This document shows, piece after piece, positions 1 to 8,600 of a stretch of DNA of 64,000 bases. The notes below the pieces were generated by a model that made no database searches, was not told where the DNA came from, and saw only the letters and a list, made by a program, of their open reading frames with translations. The stretch lies in assembly GCF_029814935.1 (NCBI RefSeq), contig NZ_CP104582.1:372001-436000 (forward strand), read 5' to 3'. Origin of the DNA: Pseudomonas sp. GD03919. GTDB taxonomy: Bacteria; Pseudomonadota; Gammaproteobacteria; Pseudomonadales; Pseudomonadaceae. The position numbers and the translations under genes were made by a program. Position 1 is the stretch's first letter, and each line of letters starts with the position of its first letter.

Positions 1-41
1 ACAAGGCCCAGCTCCCGGACTCCCTCGCCAACCCGTTCTGG

Positions 42-1289
42 ATGATGTCGATGTTGAAACGTATTGCGGTGGCCGATCTGCGGATCGGTATGTACATCCA
101 GGAGTTTTGCGGATCATGGATGGATCACCCCTTCTGGAAGTCCAAGTTCGTGCTCAGCTCGGAAAAGGATCTGGCCCGCATTCGCAGCAGTGCGATCACC
201 GAGCTGTGGATCGATGTCGGCAAGGGGGCTGATGTAACCCCTGGTGTGCAGGCCACGACCGAAGAAGAGGCCGAATGCGAGGCCGAAGCGCGGCTGCTGG
301 CCGCCATCGAGCCGCCCAAGGTCAAAGCCCTGTCGATGGAGCAGGAGCTGGAACAGGCCGTCAGACTCTGCGCGCGTTCCCGGCAGGCGGTCATGGAAAT
401 GTTTAACGATGCGCGCATGGGGCAGGCGCTGCAGTTCGAGCAGGCCGAGGCACTGGTCGAGGAGATTTCCGAATCGGTTCTGCGTCACCCCAACGCGCTG
501 ATCAGCCTGGCGCGGCTCAAGCACAGCAATGAATACACCTACATGCACTCGGTTGCCGTATGCGCGCTGATGATCGCGCTGGCGCGCAAGCTCGGCTTGC
601 CCGAGGATGCCGTGCGCGAGGCCGGGCTGGCCGGGCTGCTGCATGACATCGGTAAGATGGCCGTCCCGCAGGAGCTGCTGGACAAGCCCGGCAAGCTTAC
701 CGACACCGAGTTCGCCAAGGTGCGCAAGCACCCGGAGGAAGGCGGCAGCATTCTGCTGGCGAGCAAACAGGTCAGCGCGCTGGTGCTCGACGTATGCCTG
801 CATCACCACGAAAAGGTCGACGGCAGTGGCTATCCTCACCGTCTGCAGGGCGACCAGATCAGCCTGATGGCGAAGATGGGCGCGGTCTGCGACGTGTATG
901 ACGCCATCACCTCGAACCGTCCCTACAAGCAGGGCTGGGATCCGGCCGAGTCGATCCGCAAGATGGCCGAGTGGAAGGGGCATTTCGACGAGGCCGTGTT
1001 CCAGGCCTTCGTCAAGACGGTTGGCATCTACCCGGTCGGCGCGCTGGTGCGCCTGCAGAGCGGGCGTCTGGCGGTAGTCATGGAGCAGAATCCCAAGGCG
1101 CTGCTGGCGCCCAGGGTCAAGGTGTTCTTCTCGGCCAAGTCGCGTTTGCCGCTGCCACAAAGCATCGTCGACCTGAGCAAGATTACCGACCAGGACCGTA
1201 TCGTCGGCCGTGAGTCGGCCGAGGAGTGGGGCTTCGAGCGGCTCGACGAGTTGTGGAGTGGGATGGATCTGGAGGGGCGCGGCCGCTAG
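42..1289 (+). CDS. HD-GYP domain protein, probable cyclic-di-GMP phosphodiesterase
   Basis: A 415-residue protein with an N-terminal DUF3391-like region (about residues 1-130) and a C-terminal HD-GYP domain. The metal-binding HD pair is H201-D202 in LLHDIGKMAVP. HHEK near residue 253 and GSGYP at 261-265 complete the HD-GYP signature, so the catalytic residues look intact. Family members hydrolyse cyclic di-GMP to pGpG or GMP and usually promote motility over biofilm. No transmembrane segment or receiver domain is visible, so it is probably cytosolic. The start is uncertain: ATG codons lie at 42, 45 and 51, no good ribosome-binding site is seen, and the frame is open to the window edge. Confidence 0.9.
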   Translation: MMSMLKRIAVADLRIGMYIQEFCGSWMDHPFWKSKFVLSSEKDLARIRSSAITELWIDVGKGADVTPGVQATTEEEAECEAEARLLAAIEPPKVKALSMEQELEQAVRLCARSRQAVMEMFNDARMGQALQFEQAEALVEEISESVLRHPNALISLARLKHSNEYTYMHSVAVCALMIALARKLGLPEDAVREAGLAGLLHDIGKMAVPQELLDKPGKLTDTEFAKVRKHPEEGGSILLASKQVSALVLDVCLHHHEKVDGSGYPHRLQGDQISLMAKMGAVCDVYDAITSNRPYKQGWDPAESIRKMAEWKGHFDEAVFQAFVKTVGIYPVGALVRLQSGRLAVVMEQNPKALLAPRVKVFFSAKSRLPLPQSIVDLSKITDQDRIVGRESAEEWGFERLDELWSGMDLEGRGR

Positions 1290-1376
1290 TTCGCAGCATG
1301 TTATAACGCTTCTGGTGGAACACGGCAGGCGCATGGCAGTCGTAGGTTCGGTTACCGCAAACGAGAGGACCTGACC

Positions 1377-1886
1377 GTGAAATACGCTCTGCTCCTGCTG
1401 GCCGCCGCCATCAGTCTGCCGACCATGGCCGATGAACAACCGGACCTTTACGGCCGCTACGAACTGATCAAGCTCCCTGTTCTGGGCCAGACCCTCAAGG
1501 CCAAGATGGACACCGGCGCGATGACCGCCTCGCTATCGGCCAAGGACATCGAATCGTTCGAGCGTGATGGTCAGGACTGGGTGCGTTTCCGCCTGGCTGT
1601 AGAGGGTGCCGAAGATACGGTTTACGAGCATCCGCTGGTGCGCATCGCCGAGATCAAGAAGCGTACCGAAGAGAGCGGTGCCGAGGCTCAGGAAGTCGCC
1701 TACTCGCAACGCCCGGTGATCGAGATGCCGATCTGCCTCGGCGAAGAGGAACGCACCATCGAAGTCAACCTGACGGACCGCAGCACTTTCAGCTATCCGC
1801 TGCTGATCGGTGCCAGCGCCATGCGCGATCTTGGTGCAGCCGTGGACCCGGCCGAGCGCTACACCCGCGATCGTCCCCAATGCTGA
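1377..1886 (+). CDS. Retropepsin-like aspartic protease (putative ATP-dependent zinc protease family)
   Basis: A 169-residue protein starting at GTG 1377, just behind a GAGAGGA ribosome-binding site. Residues 1-18 form a short signal peptide ending PTMA, so the mature domain is probably periplasmic. The motif MDTGAMTASLSA, with D45-T46-G47, is the aspartic protease-type active site of the family named RimK-like or ATP-dependent zinc protease (PF05618). Structural work on relatives points to a retropepsin fold, so the zinc-protease name is probably historical. It follows the HD-GYP gene by 87 bases with no obvious terminator between. The substrate is unknown. Confidence 0.8.
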   Translation: MKYALLLLAAAISLPTMADEQPDLYGRYELIKLPVLGQTLKAKMDTGAMTASLSAKDIESFERDGQDWVRFRLAVEGAEDTVYEHPLVRIAEIKKRTEESGAEAQEVAYSQRPVIEMPICLGEEERTIEVNLTDRSTFSYPLLIGASAMRDLGAAVDPAERYTRDRPQC

Positions 1887-2020
1887 GTTAATTGTCGCAT
1901 TTCGGAAAAGGCTGATACTCATTGGCCATTACATTCGTCGAGAGTGCCTAGTATCGACTTCCTTGCCCTCAGGGGTGTTGGACCTAGCGCCACTCAGTTG
2001 AGCCTCAATGCACCGCACAT

Positions 2021-2088
2021 GTAGGAGCGGCGCCCCGCCGCGAACCCAGGCGGAGCGGACTCGAAAAGCTTCGCCCCGGGGCGAAGCC
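2021..2088. repeat. REP-type palindromic element
   Basis: Begins GTAGGAGCGGCGCCCCGCCG and closes with a second GC-rich palindrome, TTCGCCCCGGGGCGAA. The same family occurs at 8930-9003, 33391-33451 and 51793-51996. This copy runs into the frame of the fragment that starts about 2098. Confidence 0.75.
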
Positions 2089-2097
2089 TGCGGCCAG

Positions 2098-2349
2098 GCC
2101 GATGGCGATATCGGCAGCGTGCTGGCCATGAGCGACGAGTTGCAGAACATCGTCGACTCGGTGCAGCGCGTCAGTGATCGTCTGGCACAGATCGCCACCG
2201 CCGACGAGGTCAGTGGCAATATCCAGCAGGTCGACCAGGCGGCCGGACAGTTGCTCGATGGCGCTCAGGCGGTCAGCCATGCCGCCGAGCAGTTGCGCCG
2301 AGGCAGCGAGGGGCTGGCGCAGAATACCGGGCGCTTCACCCTCGGCTGA
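2098..2349 (+). pseudogene. Coding fragment of unknown family, 5' end replaced by a REP element
   Basis: About 83 residues rich in Gln, Ala, Asp and Val with heptad-like spacing (for example DELQNIVDSVQRVSDRLAQI), ending in TGA at 2347-2349. It suggests the helical tail of a larger coiled-coil or signalling protein. The frame extends upstream to an ATG at 2008, but those 30 codons are REP sequence and carry no protein-like signal. I read it as the 3' remnant of a broken gene. A small real protein is the alternative, but no ribosome-binding site is visible. I do not recognise the family. Confidence 0.35.
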
Positions 2350-2506
2350 AGCCAGGGAAACATTGCAGAGGTCGTCATGATCTGCGCAGGCGGGCGCCCG
2401 GAATATCCGGGTTGCTGTCGCCGATAAACGGCTTGTAGAACATTACCGGGCTGACCTGGCTGGCCAACTCTGCTAAAAACACTGCAAACAACGCGGAGCC
2501 CCCAGC

Positions 2507-2947
2507 ATGAAAACGGTTGCCGAACTGCTCAGAACCAAGTCCAACACCTTTCTCTACAGCGTCGACGTGGACGACTCCCTGCTCGATGGGCTGCGCATCA
2601 TGGCGGAAAAGGGCGTTGGTGCGCTCGTGGTGCTCTCCGGCGGACGCATGGTCGGCATCGTTAGCGAGCGCGATTACGTGCGCAAGGTGGCACTGGCCGA
2701 CCGCTCGATGCTGGACGCCAAGGTCAACACGATCATGACCCGTGAGGTGATCAGCGTCAGCCCGCGTGACAACCTGCAATATTGCATGCAGCTGATGACC
2801 GAGCGGCGCCTGCGTCACCTGCCGGTGCTGGCCGAAGGCGAGCTGATCGGCCTGCTGTCGATTGGTGATCTGGTCAAGGAAACCATCGCCGAACAGGCTG
2901 AGCTGATCCGTCAGCTGGAACAGTACATTCGCGGCGAAATTCCATGA
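2507..2947 (+). CDS. CBS domain-pair protein
   Basis: A 146-residue stand-alone CBS pair (Bateman module). The first CBS repeat covers about residues 8-65, with GVGALVVLSGGRMVGIVSERD, and the second about 72-130, with RRLRHLPVLAEGELIGLLSIGDLV. Such proteins bind adenine nucleotides or similar ligands and act as energy sensors or partners of other enzymes. The specific target cannot be deduced. There is no signal peptide or membrane segment. The start ATG 2507 follows GCGGAG. A perfect 21-base inverted repeat begins 5 bases after the stop and may act as a transcript end. Confidence 0.88.
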   Translation: MKTVAELLRTKSNTFLYSVDVDDSLLDGLRIMAEKGVGALVVLSGGRMVGIVSERDYVRKVALADRSMLDAKVNTIMTREVISVSPRDNLQYCMQLMTERRLRHLPVLAEGELIGLLSIGDLVKETIAEQAELIRQLEQYIRGEIP

Positions 2948-2951
2948 ACGA

Positions 2952-3011
2952 GTAGCCCGGATGCAATCCGGGAAGCCGTGCCGTTCGTTCCCCGGATTGC
3001 ATCCGGGCTAC
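2952..3011. repeat. Perfect 21-bp inverted repeat, possible terminator or REP
   Basis: The arms GTAGCCCGGATGCAATCCGGG (2952-2972) and its exact reverse complement (2991-3011) enclose 18 bases. Shorter relatives of the CCGGATGCAATCCGG core appear near 29105 and 62950, so it is a dispersed repeat. There is no T-run, so a role in transcript 3'-end formation is only possible. Confidence 0.7.
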
Positions 3012-3199
3012 GGGTGAGCGACAGGCCTTCGTTCAACCTCCTGCATCCATGCGGTCGCCGCGGCGCTTGTCGCGTAGTGTGTATGTAACCCGCCACCCCT
3101 CCTTGGGCGGCTTGCCCCAGCCCTGCGCCATTGCCCGCTTGACGCATGATTCCGCCCTCGGCAGTCTGCCGCCGTTGCCCAACAGGTGCAGGACGCCCG

Positions 3200-3568
3200 A
3201 TGCCGCAGATACTCATCGTCGAAGACGAAGCCGCGATTGCCGATACGCTGGTCTATGCCCTGTAGGCCGAAGGTTTCGCCACGCAGTGGTCGAGCCTCGC
3301 TGGCGAAGCCCTGAGGCTGCTGGAAAACGGCGCCTTCGACCTGGCCATTCTCGACGTGGGGCTGCCCGATATCAGCGGCTTCGAGCTGTGCAAACGCTTG
3401 CGCCGTTTCTCCGAGGTGCCGGTGATTTTCCTCACCGCACGCAGCGAGGAAATCGACCGTGTGGTGGGCCTGGAAATCGGCGCCGACGACTACGTGGTCA
3501 AACCCTTCAGCCCGCGCGCACCGGCGCCTCGTGGAGAAGGCCTCAGCCGCGATGGGCATTGGGCTCGC
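3200..3568 (+). pseudogene. creB: Broken CreB-type response regulator
   Basis: Starts MPQILIVEDEAAIADTLVYAL, then hits an in-frame TAG at 3263-3265 (codon 22). The same frame resumes with a receiver domain containing the phosphoacceptor D52 in LAILDVGLPD and the conserved Lys in VVKPF (K101). Resemblance breaks off just after PFSPR, about codon 106, so the winged-helix output domain is absent. The frame then enters a dispersed repeat at 3569. Both a nonsense codon and a truncation make a functional product unlikely. The assignment to CreB rests on the receiver sequence and on a CreD stub at 9163. Another OmpR-family regulator is possible. Confidence 0.75.
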
Positions 3569-3629
3569 GTAGGATGGGTAGCGCAACGCGCATCCCACCA
3601 TCTGTGAGTTCCCGGTCTACCCAGGCTAC
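3569..3629. repeat. Dispersed repeat, left copy flanking the orphan gene
   Basis: Starts GTAGGATGGGTAGCGCAACG and ends CTACCCAGGCTAC. A diverged copy in the same orientation lies at 4312-4383. The two copies bracket the gene at 3765-4259. This copy abuts the truncated creB remnant. Confidence 0.6.
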
Positions 3630-3764
3630 ACGCTTTGATGCCAGCGCCTGAGTGCCGCGCGGCGCTCCGGCTCGTTAAAATGCCAGCTACTAGCGCCTCT
3701 CGGCGCATGGCTGCATACAATAGCCGGCCACGCATACGGCTGTATCGAACAAGGAACCTGCCCC

Positions 3765-4259
3765 ATGGCCTCCCCGGATAAACAGAAAAAGCGCGCCCAG
3801 CGGGCCAAAGCCAAGGCCAAGCAGAACCGCATGGGCAAACCCAAAAGCCATGCACTGCATCCGCTGCTGGCCAACCCGCTGATCGATGAGCCGTTCGACG
3901 ATGTGGCCATTGACTTGAGCACCTTCGACTTCAGGGACATTGAAGAGAACGGCTTTGACCCGGCGGACTTCGACGACCTGTTCCAGGCGATGAAAATGGG
4001 CGAAGCCATCAGCCTGCTGGCGATGTGCCTGGTATTCCTGCAATACCCGGTGCTGGAGCTGGTTGTCGCCGAAGAAGAGGAAGGCCCGGCCACCGACTTC
4101 ATGATGGGCCTGCTGATCGTCTACCGCGCGATCTACCACAACGAAGACGAAGACACCGCTGTGGCGTGGATCGGCAGCGAAGCCTTCCAGGCGGCCTACA
4201 ACGAGGCCTCCGTGATCCTGCAACAAAAGAACGCCCGCGCAGCAGGCCGCACTAACTAG
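3765..4259 (+). CDS. Hypothetical protein with Lys-rich N-terminus and acidic middle
   Basis: A 164-residue protein I do not recognise. Residues 1-28 are strongly basic (KQKKRAQRAKAKAKQNRMGK), followed by an acidic stretch (about residues 38-70) and a mostly helical hydrophobic segment (FQAMKMGEAISLLAMCLVFL). There is no signal peptide. The basic tail could contact nucleic acid, but that is a guess. Start ATG 3765 lies behind AAGGAACCTGCCCC. The gene stands alone between two copies of a dispersed repeat, downstream of the creB remnant and convergent with the helicase gene. Confidence 0.75.
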   Translation: MASPDKQKKRAQRAKAKAKQNRMGKPKSHALHPLLANPLIDEPFDDVAIDLSTFDFRDIEENGFDPADFDDLFQAMKMGEAISLLAMCLVFLQYPVLELVVAEEEEGPATDFMMGLLIVYRAIYHNEDEDTAVAWIGSEAFQAAYNEASVILQQKNARAAGRTN

Positions 4260-4311
4260 GCACCGTCCCCGCTGCTGGGCTCGTGGTAACGCCCGGTAGC
4301 CACGCATCTAC

Positions 4312-4383
4312 GTCGGGTGGGTAGAACAACGCGAAATCTATTGTGTGTGGGTTCCGGGTTTCGCTGTGCTCTACCCAGGCTAC
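4312..4383. repeat. Dispersed repeat, right copy flanking the orphan gene
   Basis: Starts GTCGGGTGGGTAGAACAACG and ends CTCTACCCAGGCTAC, a diverged relative of 3569-3629 in the same orientation. It lies between two convergent genes (3765-4259 and 4427-6736). Confidence 0.55.
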
Positions 4384-4426
4384 GGCTCTACGATTTCCGG
4401 CCGCATGGTCGCGGATAAGTCCGTTT

Positions 4427-6736
4427 CTATAGGTCGGGCTGCGGTTCGGGTGTGGGGGCTTTGAGCGGCAAGCGTAGCAACTCCACTTGCCACCAGGTCG
4501 GCAGCAGTCTGCGGACTTCGGGGCGGGCGAAGCGGTCGTCGATCAGGTAGAGCACGCCTTGATCCTCTGGCGTGCGGATCACGCGGCCGGCGGCCTGCAC
4601 GACCTTTTGCAGGCCGGGGTAGAGGTAGGTGTAGTCGTAGCCATTGCCGAACAGGCTGTCCATGCGCTGGCGGATTTCTTCGTTGATCGGGTTGAGCTGG
4701 GCCAGGCCGAGGGTGGCGACGAAGGCACCGATCAGGCGTTCGCCGGGCAGGTCGACACCTTCGCCGAATACGCCACCGAGTACGGCGAAGCCGATGCCGC
4801 GGCCGCCGATCTGGAAGCGCTCGATAAAGCCCTGGCGCGCCGCTTCGTCCATCTGTCGTGACTGCGTCCATACCGGGATCTGCGGATGCTCGCGGCGCAG
4901 TTCCTGTAGTACCTGTTCCAGATACTGGTAGCTGCTGAAGAAGGCCAGGTAGTTGCCGGGGCGTTCGGCGTATTGGCGCGCCATCAACTGGCAGATCGGC
5001 GCTAGCGAGGCGTCGCGGTGCTGGTAGCGGGTCGACAGGTTGCGCACCACCTGCACGTGCAGCTGTTCGGCGCTGAACGGCGAGGCCACGTCCAGGCATT
5101 GGGTCTCTTCCGGCAGGCCGAGCAGGTCGAGGTAGTAGTGGCTGGGGCTGAGGGTGGCGGAGAACAGTGTGGCGCTGTGGGCGTCCTCGAAGCGTGGGCC
5201 GAGGAAGGGTGCCGGCAGGATATTGCGAATGCACAGGGTCGAGTAGCTGCGACCATTACCCGCCTCGTCGCGATTGATATCGAACAGCGAATGCGGGCCG
5301 AAGCTTTCCGCCAGCCGGCAGAACAGCATGGCGTCCATATAAAAGCTGAGCAGTTCGCCGCCATTGCCTTCGGGCTGGTCGGTCAGCAGGTCGGTGATGG
5401 CGCTGACGGCCTTGCCCAGGGCGGCGAGCAGCAGGTCCGGCGCCAGCGGATAGACCTGATAGGGCACCTCTTGCTCGCGGTGCAGTTGCTCCCAGTGGCG
5501 GTCGACCCTATCCAGCACGCTTTTCAGGCGTTTCGGCGCGTCACGGCACATGGCCTTGAAGCGCGCCTGATCCAGTTCGGCGCTGTACATGCCGCGCCCG
5601 CGTTCCACCAGGTTGTGCGCTTCGTCCACCAGCAGGCAGACGCGCCACTGGTTGATCAGGGTGAGGCTGTGCAACAGCGCGCCGAGGTCAAAGTAGTAGT
5701 TGTAGTCGCCCACCACCACGTCGCTCCAGCGGCACAGCTCCTGGCTCAGGTAGTAGGGGCATACGCCGTGGGCGATGGCGATATTGCGCACTGCTCGTTG
5801 ATCCAGCCAGCGTTCCTTCAGCGCCGCGCTGCGTGCTGCCGGCAGGCGGTCGTAGAAGCCCTTGGCCAGCGGGCAGGAGTCGCCATGGCAGGCCTTGCTC
5901 GGGTGTTCGCAGGCCTTGTCGCGGGCGACGTGTTCCAGTACGCGCAACGGCGTATCCGGTTCGCGCAGGCGTTGCAGGGCATCCAGCGCCAGGCGCCGGC
6001 CCGGCGTCTTGGCACTGAGGAAGAACAGGCGGTCGAGCTGCTGGCCGGGCATGGCCTTGAGCTGCGGGAACAGGGTGCCGAGGGTCTTGCCGATGCCGGT
6101 GGTGGCCTGCGCCAGCAGGTAGTGGCCGTCGCGTGCGGCGCGGTATACGGCTTCGGCCAGTTGCCGTTGGCCATGGCGAAATTCGCCGTAAGGAAACTCC
6201 AGCGCTTCCAATGCCTGATTGCGTGCCTGCTGGTGCGCCTGCTCCTGCCGCGCCCATTCGATGTAACGGCGGCAGTGCAGGGCGAAGAACTCGCCAAGCG
6301 AGGCAGCGCTGTGGCGCTCGCGGAATACCGTTTCCTGCTGGGTCATGACGTTGAAGTACACCACCGCCAGATCCAGTTCCTCGAAGCCCAGTTCCTGGCA
6401 CAGCAGCCAACCGTAGATTTTCACCTGCGCCCAGTGCAGCAGGCGGTGGTTGGCCGGGATGCGCGAGATGTCGCCGCGATGGGTCTTGATCTCTTCCAGC
6501 AGGCGAAACTCGGGGTCGAAGCCATCGGCGCGGCCACTGACGGTCAGCCCCTCGAACTCGCCGATCAGTGGCAGCTCGCACACGTAATCCGGGCCGCGCC
6601 GGGCCACCACGGTGGCGTGGCCGGCCATACCCTCCTGTGCGGTGGGTGAGGGGGTGAAGCGCAGGTCGAGGTCACCTTCCTTGGCGGTGAACTCGCACAG
6701 TTCACGCACGGCGACACGCAGGTTCAATCGCTCCAC
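4427..6736 (-). CDS. XPD/DinG-like Fe-S DNA helicase with PD-(D/E)XK-like N-terminal domain
   Basis: A 769-residue superfamily 2 helicase. Walker A is ATTGIGKT (about residues 210-217) and the DEAH box is in LLVDEAHNL. Four cysteines between them (CEHPSKAC, HGDSC and HGVC) match the iron-sulphur cluster of the XPD/Rad3/DinG family, implying 5'-3' unwinding. The C-terminal half carries FSATLSP and QAAGRVIR, helicase motifs III and VI. Residues 1-180 are unusual: GRAD with D71, EEIKT (E82, K84) and QVKIY (Q104, Y108) fit a RecB/Cas4-like PD-(D/E)XK nuclease fold. The start overlaps the preceding FAN1-like gene by 13 bases, so the two are translationally coupled. Probable role: processing of branched or crosslinked DNA. 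Confidence 0.85.
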   Translation of the reverse strand: MERLNLRVAVRELCEFTAKEGDLDLRFTPSPTAQEGMAGHATVVARRGPDYVCELPLIGEFEGLTVSGRADGFDPEFRLLEEIKTHRGDISRIPANHRLLHWAQVKIYGWLLCQELGFEELDLAVVYFNVMTQQETVFRERHSAASLGEFFALHCRRYIEWARQEQAHQQARNQALEALEFPYGEFRHGQRQLAEAVYRAARDGHYLLAQATTGIGKTLGTLFPQLKAMPGQQLDRLFFLSAKTPGRRLALDALQRLREPDTPLRVLEHVARDKACEHPSKACHGDSCPLAKGFYDRLPAARSAALKERWLDQRAVRNIAIAHGVCPYYLSQELCRWSDVVVGDYNYYFDLGALLHSLTLINQWRVCLLVDEAHNLVERGRGMYSAELDQARFKAMCRDAPKRLKSVLDRVDRHWEQLHREQEVPYQVYPLAPDLLLAALGKAVSAITDLLTDQPEGNGGELLSFYMDAMLFCRLAESFGPHSLFDINRDEAGNGRSYSTLCIRNILPAPFLGPRFEDAHSATLFSATLSPSHYYLDLLGLPEETQCLDVASPFSAEQLHVQVVRNLSTRYQHRDASLAPICQLMARQYAERPGNYLAFFSSYQYLEQVLQELRREHPQIPVWTQSRQMDEAARQGFIERFQIGGRGIGFAVLGGVFGEGVDLPGERLIGAFVATLGLAQLNPINEEIRQRMDSLFGNGYDYTYLYPGLQKVVQAAGRVIRTPEDQGVLYLIDDRFARPEVRRLLPTWWQVELLRLPLKAPTPEPQPDL

Positions 6737-8370
6737 TCCACGTAGCAGACGCTGACCGGCATGCCATGCTCGGCGCAGAAGGCCAGCCAGCGTTTCTGGT
6801 TGTCCTGCAGGCGGTCGCCCGGGCCTTTCACCTCGATCATTCGGTAGCGCGCCTCACTGGGCCAGAACTGGATCAGATCGGGCATGCCCGCGCGGTTCTC
6901 GCGGATATCGGCCAACAGGCGGCGGAACCAGGCGGCCAGGTGCGCGGGCGGCAGACAGGCCAGGGCCTGTTCCAGGCGTTCGGCGTCGAGCAACTCCCAG
7001 AACACGAAGGGCGACTGGATGCCAAATTTCTCGGCGTGGGTACGGCGCATGGCCTCGGCGTAGCTGCCATCGTCCAGGCGCGCCAGGCAGGCGGCGAACA
7101 ACTCGGCGCGGCGCGCATGGAAGTCGGCACGATGCAGATCCACCGGGCCTGTGTGAAAAGGATGAAAGAAGGCGCCGGGCAGCGGGGCGAAGATCGCCTC
7201 CCAGCAGAGCAGGCCGAACAGCCCGCAGATCAGCGTGTTCTCCACGTAATGCACGGGGGCATCGGGTTCGGCCAGGTGCATGGCCACGGCCAGCTCGACG
7301 CTGGCGGCGCGCGGCAGGCAAAGGTCGAGGCGATCCTCGATCAGCTTCGCCGCCTTGGCTGCTGGCGCCAGGCCGAGGCGTTTGCGCAGACGTGTGCGTG
7401 CCCGCTCGGCCAGTTGCGCTTCTTCGGCATTGTGCGGCGCCGCGATCACCTGTTCGGCCAGCGTTAATGCTTCGGCATCCTGGCCGAGGCGCTCCAGCAC
7501 GCGGATTTGTCGCTGCCTCGAGCCTACCGCGCGGGTGTCGCGGTACAGCGCCAGCGCCGACTCCAGTTCACCAGCGCGTTCCAGGTGTTGTGCCAATTGC
7601 AGCAGCAGGCGCTGGTGACGGTCGCCGATATGCGCGCTGTCGCTGCTGAAATCACCGAGCTGCTGCAGCACCTCGGTAACCGCCATGCCTGCCTCGAATG
7701 CTTCGCGGCAGGCGCGCAGGTGAAGGTAGTCGTCCACGTCCTGGCGGTGGCGAAAACCGCGCGAGCCCGGTGTGATTGGTACCTGCTCGTAGCGGAATAT
7801 CCCCAGGTCAGCCAGCACGAATTCCGACCAGTCCTGCGCCAGGTTGCCGAAGAACATCAGGCGCAGGCGGTCGCATAGCGGCCCGATGGCCAGGCTCAGC
7901 AGACGCTCCTCCATATTTGGGCACCAGTCGGCCAGGCTGCGCGGTTCGATATGCAGTTCGCGTAGATGGTCGAGCACTTCGCTTTTCTTCAGCGTCCCGC
8001 GCGGCAGGTCGGCGGCGAAATGCGCGGCGAGTTCGTCCTTGAGCAGCAGGGCGCCGAGTTCGTCGAAGCTCAGTGCGGCGCAGTCGATCAGCCAGCCCAG
8101 TTCCAGCAACGGAGCGGCAGCGGTCGGGATGTCGCCGATCTCGGCATAGCGCAGTTTGCTGACACGAAAGTGAATGCCCTTGCGCATCACCAGGCGTACC
8201 AGCAGCGCCTGGGTCGGCAATGGCAACTGGGGAAATTCCGCAACGAAGGCGCACTCGGCGTCATCCATCAGGTCGCGGTGATGGGCGTCGAGCCAGGCGA
8301 GCGCCTTGCGGAAGTTGGCCAGGTAATAGAGTTCGGGGGCGTCGAGGGCGAGCATGCTGCGAAGTTTCAC
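6724..8370 (-). CDS. FAN1-type VRR-NUC structure-specific nuclease
   Basis: A 548-residue protein whose C-terminal part (about residues 430-545) is a VRR-NUC domain. The catalytic acid is in PDLIQFWPSE, followed by IEVKGPGDRLQDNQ, the E-x-K motif plus the RLQDNQ segment. The long helical N-terminal region, with TPR-like repeats near the middle, matches the layout of bacterial FAN1. That family cuts 5' flaps and can unhook interstrand crosslinks. Its 3' end overlaps the helicase start by 13 bases, so nuclease and helicase form one operon and probably one repair machine. The start MKLRSMLALDAPELYYLANF looks natural for the family. Confidence 0.88.
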   Translation of the reverse strand: MKLRSMLALDAPELYYLANFRKALAWLDAHHRDLMDDAECAFVAEFPQLPLPTQALLVRLVMRKGIHFRVSKLRYAEIGDIPTAAAPLLELGWLIDCAALSFDELGALLLKDELAAHFAADLPRGTLKKSEVLDHLRELHIEPRSLADWCPNMEERLLSLAIGPLCDRLRLMFFGNLAQDWSEFVLADLGIFRYEQVPITPGSRGFRHRQDVDDYLHLRACREAFEAGMAVTEVLQQLGDFSSDSAHIGDRHQRLLLQLAQHLERAGELESALALYRDTRAVGSRQRQIRVLERLGQDAEALTLAEQVIAAPHNAEEAQLAERARTRLRKRLGLAPAAKAAKLIEDRLDLCLPRAASVELAVAMHLAEPDAPVHYVENTLICGLFGLLCWEAIFAPLPGAFFHPFHTGPVDLHRADFHARRAELFAACLARLDDGSYAEAMRRTHAEKFGIQSPFVFWELLDAERLEQALACLPPAHLAAWFRRLLADIRENRAGMPDLIQFWPSEARYRMIEVKGPGDRLQDNQKRWLAFCAEHGMPVSVCYVEWSD

Positions 8371-8600
8371 TGGTTTTTATACAGATTCCAGTGCCGCTCG
8401 CCGATGAAGCTGCCGAGTGGACGGAAGGCGAGGGTGATGCCTCATGGTCATTTCTGCTGCCTATCTGGCTGATTGATAAGGGCTTTCCCAGGTATCGATG
8501 ACGTCGATGGTCACTATCCCGAGATGTGCCTTTTGCCGTTCTGGGGCGTGCGTAACATGACAACCGTAGCCAGTTACTTACCCCTCTCAGGAGAACGAAC

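Noticed and set aside
5018..6649. 543-codon open frame on the plus strand
   Set aside because: Fully antisense to the helicase gene; low-complexity Gln/Ala/Val composition typical of GC-rich shadow frames, and no domain.
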